From assembly GCA_016617855.1 (NCBI GenBank), contig JAECUM010003672.1:62001-126000 (forward strand): DNA of 64,000 bases, given 5' to 3'. This stretch comes from Megalonaias nervosa (Eukaryota; Mollusca; Bivalvia; Unionida; Unionidae). The translations under genes were made by a program, and so were the position numbers. Position 1 is the stretch's first letter; the number at the start of each line of letters is the position of its first letter. This document shows, piece by piece, positions 55,062-64,000 of the stretch. The notes below the pieces were generated by a model. It saw only the letters and a list, made by a program, of their open reading frames with translations, ran no database searches and was not told where the DNA came from.

Positions 55062-58000
55062 TCACCTTACTACATGCAGAGAATATCTCAGACCTATTCT
55101 ATGATGGGATACAAAATGACAGACGAAAGAAAATGCAGTGTAAATATTTGCTTTTATTAAAATACATTCAAACATCTTAACAGATTTTTTTAAAAATCAC
55201 TAACTTGTTTCTTAATGACTAGACTATTGCATAACTTGACCCATTACTGGTTAATATCAGCTAAATGGTGCATATGGTGAATACAAATCTGGACAATATT
55301 GTTGATCTTGTAACAATCTAAATCTTATTTACTGACAGTGTCATTCTGTGCTGGTATGTGAAACTTTGAAGACATAATAAGAAATCATCACTTTAGAAAA
55401 AAATAAAATTCAGTCCAAGCAGAAAACTAACCTGATTTTTAAAAAAAATGGAACAAAAGCTTTAAAAACAAACCTTTTTTAATTGTAATACTAAAAGTTT
55501 CAGACATGATGACAAATAGTCAAAGAATGATTTTGATTAGACCAAGTCCATTTTTTATTGACAGAAGAAAATTGATGCAAACATTTTATGTAAAATGGAA
55601 TAAAAATACTTCTTTTATAAAATCTAAATACAGAATGTGTAATAACCAAAAAATTTAAACAGTGAATAATCAATGATTACTAGTGGCACTGCCTTCATGA
55701 ACAGATTTTATCATCTACCTCCAAAAAAAAATATTATGCTGTCAACAAAGAACTTGTCCACAAAATCAGTTACTGGAATAAGAACATATTTCTCTGAAAA
55801 TAGATAAAAAATTGTGATTTCTGGTAAGGGGTTGAGAGGAGCAAGCCCCCATGTCTGAAAATGACTTTGAACATTTAACAGGGTGAAGAAAGCCTCTCCT
55901 GAAGTTACTTGTATCTATTTCCTATTAAAACTAGTCATTTTAAGCTATCGGCTTTCTAATCAGCCTAAATGGACACTGGATTTCTAAAATTCATCTGCAT
56001 TTATGCTCCTAAATGTAATGGTATTATTTTTAAAATAGATTTTAAAAGATTTGCACTGTATGTACAGTGGGTTTTGGAAACAAAAATAAAGTGAATTGTT
56101 CTGAGATAAAATGAAATGGAGAAAAATAACCTTTTACCTTTAATTTTAAGTAAACATCATTAATTACAGCCAGTCGCATGCATTTCCATTTATCATGTTT
56201 ATGTTAATCAGATGCCATAATGTATCTAATAGCCTGACCTTCTTTGCTTTATAATAAACACATTCTGTTGATTTTATGTGGTCCTTCCATGCTATTGCAC
56301 CTCTGCTACCATAAATATTATGTTGGCATTTCCCTTTCAATGTTACCTTGTTCATTATCAAAATTTGTATAAAAATCTGACTAGGTGTCTTTAGAATGAT
56401 TCATAATAAGTGTCTATTTTAAACGTTTGAAAACATCAGCAAATGAAAACCATTAACCAAATTCTGAATGTCAATTAAGTTCTTTATCAATTATAAGATG
56501 AAAATAAACTTTACAATGAATACTACTATGATACAGGTCTTCAGCACACTATTGCATAGATAAAGTGATGGATATATCTCCCCATTTCAAATAGAATAAT
56601 TCAAATATTTACTCTAATATGTTGCCTGGTTATGAAATAAATTGATTTTTACCATCTCAACAGGACAGGAAGATCATTAACAAACTTGCATGAAAACTTG
56701 AAGTATTTGCAGTGAATCACTGCTACCAAAAAATATGAAATATCCAAATATGAAAGCGGTGTTGAGATTTCTAATTATCATCAGTAGCGAGTTTCAATTA
56801 ATAATTCTTAAAAAGGTGGAGAAAAATTAATCTAAGACAAAGCAACAATCAAGATAACATTTTAAAATATATATTCAATTTAGAATTTAGTGTTGGAAAC
56901 TGCCGAGTATTTAATGTGCAGCAAATAGTCCACCTTATCAATTACATGCTTTTTCAAGAAATGGTGCTAATAATTACTAAAATATTCATGTATTTTAATG
57001 AAAAAAAATAAAAAGATTGGGGAGAGAGGAAAACGATTCAACACTTGTCTTCAGCAATTAAAAATATTCTTGAAAATAATACATATATATCATGGAATTT
57101 CCCAACCTGCTACAATTGAACATGACAAAGAAATGTGTTCCATTTCCAAAGTTTGCAGAGTTTATGCATAAGAACGTTTTAGAGAAGACACAGATACAAG
57201 TTTTACTAATGTAGAAAGTAATACTTCCAACAGATATTCCTTAAGACTGTCATGTGTATGGAGAAAATAATTATCATGTTTCGCACAACAAGATTTTCAA
57301 ACCATGTGAGTATATAAACAACATTCAAACAGGCAAACAACATGAAAATGATTTTAATAATAAACTACTTGCAAACATCTACAAAACTTACTACTGTAGT
57401 AGCCGTGCATAAAAAAAGATGGTTATGTCATCTACGATTAAAATTAACAAATGAAAAAGATAAATAATTGGTGATTAAATCATATGAGTAAAACTTAATA
57501 TATTGCACTGTCACAACCAAAAAATAAATATTTAAATAAACAAAATAATAATTAAATTCAAGTACTACTGGTACTGAAAACTTTGGTAAGACAATATAGA
57601 AAAGGAAAATGACTCAATTCCACTGTATTGACCAGATCTCTATTTTATCTGGTGCATCACGACACAGATTGAAACTATCAATACAGGATGACAGTAGAAT
57701 GAAACTAAATTATATGAACTCTATAAAAGTTAATACTGTTTGCAGTCTTTCTAGTGAATTAAGTTAACAAGGTCACAAATACCATATATAAAATATCTTT
57801 CCCCATATACTGAATATTTTTACCCAATACTCTATATAAATTACACTTTATAATGAATTTTATTCAATTACAAGACAGCAGTGATTAATCCCTTCAAAGT
57901 ATGACATTATAGTTCATTTTTATGCTTACCTATTAAAATTATTATTCATCTAACTTCTCTAAAAGTACATAATAAAAGTCTCTCAAAACTATTTTAGACT

Positions 58001-59978
58001 ATCTTAAAAAAAAATAATATTGAAATGAATAAAACTTCATTCTGATAAATCGTCTATTTTAAAATATAATGATACAATTTGCCTTCATGTGTAAAATAAA
58101 AGGAAAATATTGTAGATGAATTAAACCTTGTAAGAAATTAAGTACTGTATCGATGGATAGTACATCATATAAAAATACCAAGGAAAAGCTGTGACCTGCA
58201 ATACATCATAGCCTATCTGTTTCACAACAATTACCAATTTTTCATTTTCTGTCATCTTGTAACAAAATATGTTGTTCATATTTTGTGTAGCTTAGAATGC
58301 TAAATCACAGATCTTGACAAACTTGAGTTATCATGAACTGAAACATCACTAAAAAGAGTGACGAGACACACATACCTCCACACTGAAACAAAACATTTAA
58401 AAGAGATGTCATAACTATATCCAAAATGAAAGAGACTAAACCCATAAATGGCACATGTAAAAGTATCAGAATATACTTGTTTCTTGCAGGTTACAAGCAA
58501 TATACCATGTAAAGTTAATTTTCACAGGCCATAACTCTATCCAAAATGGAGTTGACAAGAAAAAACCAGATAAGAAGCATATACATCTAAGAGACAAGCT
58601 CCACATCAAACTATCAAAATATGTTGAATGGTTCCTCAGTAATGCTGGTTACAATGACCTACTTCAGTGAGGATTTAAAATTGACAGAAGACAATATCTC
58701 AGTCTGAAATGACAAAACCTTTAAACTATACACCTACCCTTTCAATGGCAATTCAGCTACCATATGACATAAAATTATGTATAAGGGATGTGAACCGATG
58801 GGCAAATGAATAATTGGACAGATGAACAGACAGATGTATGATAAAGCTGATAGGTGTAAGGACTCCTGCATCTTGAAGAAGAGTGCTAATAAGAATCATT
58901 CTTATAACTGAGTGACAATAAAAATGTACCAAAAAGAATTAAAACAAACCTCTGATGAAACCTCATGAACGATCTCACTTACAGTTTTACCAAAATGATG
59001 GAATTCATTTCCTTGTTAAAACCAGTATAGTTAAAACTTGCAAAATGACTACCCTGGGATTCAGATCCAACTAAAACTATGGAAAACTGAATAAACAAAG
59101 TTTTCAATCATTATTAATCTGACCTTGTAACTAAACTTCATCACAGTAGTAGCCTCACTTTTTTCATGACTCTTTAGTGGTCTGATTTTTCTGTATATTT
59201 TCTTGCATCATATTCTTTCCATGATAAATATTTTTGCAACATTAACTACCCATGTTGATCAATATTCACTCACATATATATTCCTTTTAATTCATGCAAT
59301 AATGTGAACATATGAATGTGAATATACCTCTGATTGCTCACTTTTTTAAAACTCAAACACGAAATTATAGGGCCAAGAAGCTGCACACAAAAAATCAATC
59401 TCACTCACATTAAAAAATTGTACATCCTTAATATGCAACACATGTTATTAGAATCTTGAAAATTTTGTCATTAACTTATGGTCAGTACATTTACTTTTAT
59501 ATACATGCCAAATTTTCAGGATAATCAAAAGCAGTAAGAATGGATTCTTTTAACTTTCAGAGTTTTGATTGGAGCTGAATTTTTTTCATGATGAAAGGAT
59601 GCAATTTCAAGTCATTCCATAATGAAATCAGGAGTCAAGAAACAATGAAACTATGCTTCAGCTCCATAAAATAAACAACTGAAATTGTAAAATTAGGTAT
59701 CGCTAAGAAGTATAAGAAAATGTGAATAACAAAGCTTAAAATTTTGTTAATACGTTAATACAAAGTACACAATAGTTAAAATGGCCTCAACTGTTCAAGC
59801 GACTTAACAGATGCAGTGTTAAGTATTTCATGAACTTGAAGAAAGACCTATAATTAATAATTTCATCCACTCTGAAAACACACATTTTTATGTAATTAAA
59901 TAGTTTGGGGGGAAAAATAAAGTTGTATCCAAATCATAATAAATAGCACCTCTGCAAGATTTTAATATGATTAGTGAA
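55062..59978 (-). other. Repeat-poor AT-rich block, possible long 3' UTR of the Ric gene
   Basis: Nearly 5 kb with no SINE, no minisatellite and no coding frame, directly 3' of the last Ric exon. It ends just after an AATAAA on the minus strand at 55154-55159. Very long 3' UTR is a possibility only; ordinary intergenic DNA would also fit. Confidence 0.3.
55154..55159 (-). terminator. Candidate distal polyadenylation signal
   Basis: Minus-strand AATAAA at the far edge of the repeat-poor block. Many nearer AATAAA hexamers also exist, so the choice is weak. Confidence 0.2.
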
Positions 59979-62900
59979 TCAGGTATCAGTTGAACTATGG
60001 GGCGGTTTTTTGAAGACATTTAGTCTTTCAAAAAAGTTCTGGATTTGCTTCTTCCTGCGCTTTTTCTTGGATTGTTTTTCCAGAACCATTAACTCGTCTC
60101 TCTCCCTGTGCCTAATATCTCTAATGATTCCATGGAATACATCATCCACACACTGCCTGAGAACTGCTGAAGTCTCGTAAAACTTGCAGCCAAGTCGCTG
60201 TGCCAGAGCCATTCCCTCCTCTGTTCGAACCTAAAAAGTAACAATTTTTGGGGGAAATGTAAGGTAAACTTTGATGAATAAATTTCTTTTGACCAGACCT
60301 CTTTTTCAGTACTAGTTACAGGCCAGCTGGCAATTAATATTTTCTGCTATATATGAATTAAGACCACTAAGCAGAAAAGTAATCCCTATGTACTGGTATC
60401 AACCTATTTGTTGAATATGACACTGAATAATAATTTATTATATCGTCATGGAAGGAAGGAGCTCTCTGTAAGCACCTGCAGTATATTCTGGACATACAAC
60501 TACCAATCTTGGATCCTCTATCACTGTGCATCCTTTTGATCCCTCAATAACTAGCCATGGACCTTTGGCCCCTCAATAACTAGACATGGACCTTGAGACC
60601 CTCAGTAACTAGCCATGGACCTACAGACCCTCAATAACTAGCCAGGGCCTTTGGCCCCTCAATAACTAGCCATGGACTGATGGACCATCAATAACTAGTC
60701 ATGGATCTACAGACCCTCAATAACTATGGTAGTCATGGGCCTTTGGACCCTCAATAACTACCTATGAACCTTTGGCCCCTCAATAACTAGCCATGGAACT
60801 ACGGACCCTCAATAACTAGCAATGGACCTTTGGACCCTAAACAACTAACCATGAATCTACAGACCTTCAACAACAAGCCATGGATCTACAGACCCTCAAT
60901 AACTAGATACGGACCTTTGGATGCCTCAACAACTAGACATGGACCTTTGTTTTTTTTAAATTGAATCCCATCGATGTACATTTTCCCTTGCATAAAAATG
61001 TCCTTCAAAGGAACTGATGCTGTACTGTTGGCCCTAAAATCATGAAGTCTTTTGTACATTTTGAAAGAGTAATGATAACATGGTTTTCAAGATGGTTGCC
61101 ATGGTGGCCATACTGGATATCAAATTGGCACTATTTACAGTCATTACCAAGTAGACATCATATAGAGTCTTTTGTTAAAAGTATGTTGTCTATATGACCC
61201 ATACCTGCCAACCCTAAGAAGACCTCCACAGTAAGGGAGTCAATATTTTTCCATAAAAACGACCAAAACTCGCTACTGATGACAATGACTGGTGTGAGAG
61301 AACCAAACCTTGCTACTGATGATAATGACTGGTGTGAGACCACTTAAACACATGGCTTCATGATACTGATAGTGTGTGAGCCCTTAACAGCATCCAAGAT
61401 TAATCATGCAACATTTGTTAATGTTCATAAAACCAGTTCTTTTAAAAATTTCAACAAAAGAGGGATGTCCCAAAAGTTCAAAATACAAATTGGCAAATGA
61501 TACTAAATCTGGAAACATGCAAAAATATCTGGATTAATGATTAACAATAAGAACAGTTATGACCTACCCAATCACCAAGGGGGACAGGTATACATAAAAG
61601 GGCATTCTGAAAAAAACAATGGTAAGAAAACCTGAAATCTCACAAAAGAGCTTATCTGTTGAATAAATATATAATGGACAGAGAATGTAAAATCTGTAAT
61701 GATACAGAAAAACAGACTGACAAACTGACAGAACAGGCTTGAGACATAAAGCAATTTTCTTCTAACAGTATAACTTAATTCAACCAGATACAAATGGTAT
61801 CCATAGGAAAGAAGACAGATACTGCACATAGGCATATGATGTGGGGTACAAACTGGGATTTTGTGTTCTTTTTAGCTTTGGACTCCTAGAACTTTCCATC
61901 TAATAGGAGGATGAAATTTTGTTATATAGAATAAGGTAATTTCCATTCCGGAATGGAAATTACCTTTAAATTGCAACTGGTGGTGTATTACTGATTTTAA
62001 ACCACAAAAACTGATACCTATGAAAATAATCATTGACATTAATTGATAAAATTAACTAAATTAAAGTTTTACTGATTTTCCTTCAATATAACATTCAAAT
62101 CATAACAATTTTATGCTCACTAATTGACTCCCTCCGTTCTCACCTCAACCCCCTAGTTTCCTATCAGGTTATAGATAGCTTTCAATGAAATGTATGTACA
62201 CTTTTGGGTGAGCTGATACTATACAATGCTTCATGTTGAAACGTTCCTTGGAAACAGTGCCACAGCAGCTTCAAACCCATAACAGAGTCCAAAGCTCACC
62301 AAAGATTAATTTATGATGATATGTCATGAGAGGCATCCTAAGTTCAAACCTTACCATGGGATCAGCCCAGGTTGGCTATTGTGGTGTGTCCGTGGGCAAT
62401 GCATTTGACTCTGATTGCCTTGAAACTAAGTAACCTACCTGTGCTGCTGTACCACAAAACACAAAACCAAATGAAACCAACCTACCTTATTATAACAAAG
62501 ATAGCAGCTCACATATGCTACCCTACCAAAATATTAAGTAAATTCTATACCTAAGAAATATTTTTACCATCTCAACCTGATAAAATTATCATTTTCGGCA
62601 GCAAAGCTATTTGTCAGAATATTATTTAATATTATTAATGTCTCCATTTTGCGTCAAGAAGCATGGAAGTGATATTCCAGTCTGAATATACCTGTTTGTT
62701 TGTACCCCCCTAAAGATTTCAATGATGGAAATCTTTAATGTGATAAAAAATGCACAGAACTTAGTCAATTCATTCACTGATTTATAATTTCTAACCTAAC
62801 TGTGACCAGACTGGCCCTAACACTAGCATCCTCTGCACCTTTCATGCTTAACGGACTTTCCAAACTAACATGGTGCCATACTGTTACACTACGGGCAAGT

Positions 62901-63987
62901 CTCTTTTCCTCAGACAACAATGTGACGTAGTTCATCCTATTCGGTAACTGTCAGATATTTCCGTAAATTACCATAATGTTGAGAGTTTAGAGTTATGTCT
63001 CTTTGCACACATGAATCTGAGAGAAATTACACTGCTTGTTAAATCCACAAAAAAGGCAAATTTGTAGTTGTGATTCTTTTCCTTTGCTTGATTCGACTTT
63101 GTAAATATCAGAAGCAGACGACATAGTATTTTCCTTCTATGTACATACATGTGTAGTTGTGCATACACCCCTTCGTTGAAAATGAACTTGTCCATGAACT
63201 GGAAATGACTGGCATGGTTGTCTTTTACACTGAACAGTTACGTTTGGAGTGAAATGCGTGGACGATAATAGTGTTAGGGTCCCCCTGGGCATTATCAGGT
63301 TTGAAATTATAAATCAATACATGAACTTCAGTGCATCTTTCATCTCATTTGTGCTTTTCATTTTTAAACTGGTAGGGGGGGTTACAAACAAATGAGGAGG
63401 TATATTCGGACTATAGTAACATCAAGTATTTTGCAGAATCTGGTGTCTCACCTGTATCTGTGCTCTGAATCATCTTCCTCCCCCTTCGGCACCTGTTACC
63501 TGCACTTTGATGCATCTTCCCCTCCCTTCCATCACTGTATCTGTACTATGATGCATCTTCCCCTCCCTTCCACCCCTGTAACTGTACTTTGATGCATCAT
63601 CCCCTCCACACCTGTATCTGTGCTTTGATGCATCTTCCCCTCATTTCCACCCATGTATCTGTTTTGATGCATCTTCCCCTCCCTTCCACACCTGTGTCTG
63701 CCTTGCAAAGCTTAACACAAAACTACGCCACTAACATCACCAAGAGAAAAGCACTCATAGGGGAGGTAACTCATTAAGGAGGATCATTTAGATACCTGTC
63801 TTCGGTCCTCAAGGTCACATTTGTTTCCCACAATGACAAGAGGGATGTCTTCCTGGCACCTGACCCTCTCTATCAGTTTCTTATATTGCATGACTTCATC
63901 AAAGCTGCGACGGTCTGTTATTGAGTAACAAAGAATGAACCCCTCTCCTTTCCTCATATACTGCTCCCTCATAGCTGTGAACTCAGG
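59979..63987 (-). CDS. Ric: Ric/RIT-type Ras GTPase, C-terminal two coding exons (partial)
   Basis: Minus-strand exon 63987-63796 (64 codons, [17 protein letters not shown] to EDRRQ) is preceded by a TTTCAG acceptor and followed by a GT donor. It splices in phase 0 to exon 60230-59979 ([11 protein letters not shown] to stop). Seen: the switch II end (FTAMREQYM), G4 NKCD in [13 protein letters not shown], and G5 ETSA. The tail [21 protein letters not shown] is polybasic and has no CAAX cysteine, the mark of Rit/Ric, which bind membranes through that tail and signal to MAPK pathways. The P loop and switch I exons lie beyond the window end. No breaks. Confidence 0.93.
60535..60955 (+). repeat. 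Minisatellite, about 30-bp unit, about 14 copies
   Basis: CCCTCAATAACTAGCCATGG and ACCTTTGGA or ACCTACAGA alternate; units are 28-31 bases with scattered changes. Confidence 0.93.
61070..61190 (+). repeat. Single unit of the AAGATGGC satellite family
   Basis: GTAATGATAACA, TTCAAGATGGTTGCCATGG, GGCCATACTGGATATCA and AAGTAGACATCAT in the order seen at 19780 and 24350. Confidence 0.7.
63425..63705 (+). repeat. Minisatellite, about 49-bp unit, six copies, next to a splice donor
   Basis: CACCTGTATCTGTnCTTTGA then TGCATCTTCCCCTCCCTTC. The array ends about 90 bases from the Ric exon donor at 63796. Confidence 0.9.
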
Positions 63988-64000
63988 CTGAAACAGTTAA

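Larger units (their letters stand above)
60231..63795 (-). other. Ric intron
   Basis: A 3.57-kb phase-0 intron with consensus GT/AG. It holds two minisatellites (60535-60955, 63425-63705), a satellite unit (61070-61190) and a tRNA-SINE-like trace at about 62250-62480. No gene inside. Confidence 0.9.

Overview
The window is eukaryotic, AT-rich and mostly non-coding. It is best read as mollusc nuclear DNA. The evidence is two intron-containing animal genes, many tRNA-derived SINEs (one family with a GTTAAACCC(AAC)n-type tail), LINE, gypsy and hAT remnants, and abundant minisatellites. The mollusc assignment is an inference from repeat style; the sequence does not name the species.

Region 1, 743-17202: one full-length Polinton/Maverick element (adintovirus-like integrated virus) of about 16.5 kb, bounded by diverged terminal inverted repeats. 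It carries the complete expected gene set. On the minus strand: protein-primed DNA polymerase B, a Cys-rich/phospholipase A2-like segment continuous with a DDE integrase and chromodomain, an adenain-type protease, small basic/hydrophobic virion proteins, an intact double-jelly-roll major capsid protein, an intact penton protein, helical proteins of unknown role and an intact packaging ATPase. On the plus strand: an HNH endonuclease, a modular fibre, a large conserved-looking unknown gene with a C-terminal membrane region, and two small ORFs. Three genes are fully open at full length (MCP, penton, ATPase). Most others are broken by frameshifts, which fall strikingly often in A/T runs of 7 or more, and by a smaller number of in-frame stops, so this is an old or partly mis-sequenced copy.

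Region 2, 17203-40000: host intergenic DNA dominated by repeats. Just outside the right TIR is a cluster of three CACGTG E-boxes, each paired with a heat-shock-element-like motif, followed by a TATA box. Further on are two SINE families, a tandem satellite carrying an AAGATGGC-type motif, a long fold-back element, a Ty3/gypsy reverse transcriptase fragment with an associated repeat, and a 319-bp hAT-type MITE with a perfect 8-bp target duplication.

Region 3, 40041-43977: the DET1 gene (plus strand), with one large coding exon, an intron of about 2.25 kb and a short last exon.

Region 4, 44000-59978: repeat-containing intergenic DNA with several minisatellites, a possible decayed transposase, and a repeat-poor AT-rich block that may be the long 3' UTR of the next gene.

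Region 5, 59979-64000: the last two visible coding exons of a Ric/RIT-type Ras GTPase on the minus strand; its 5' exons lie beyond the window.
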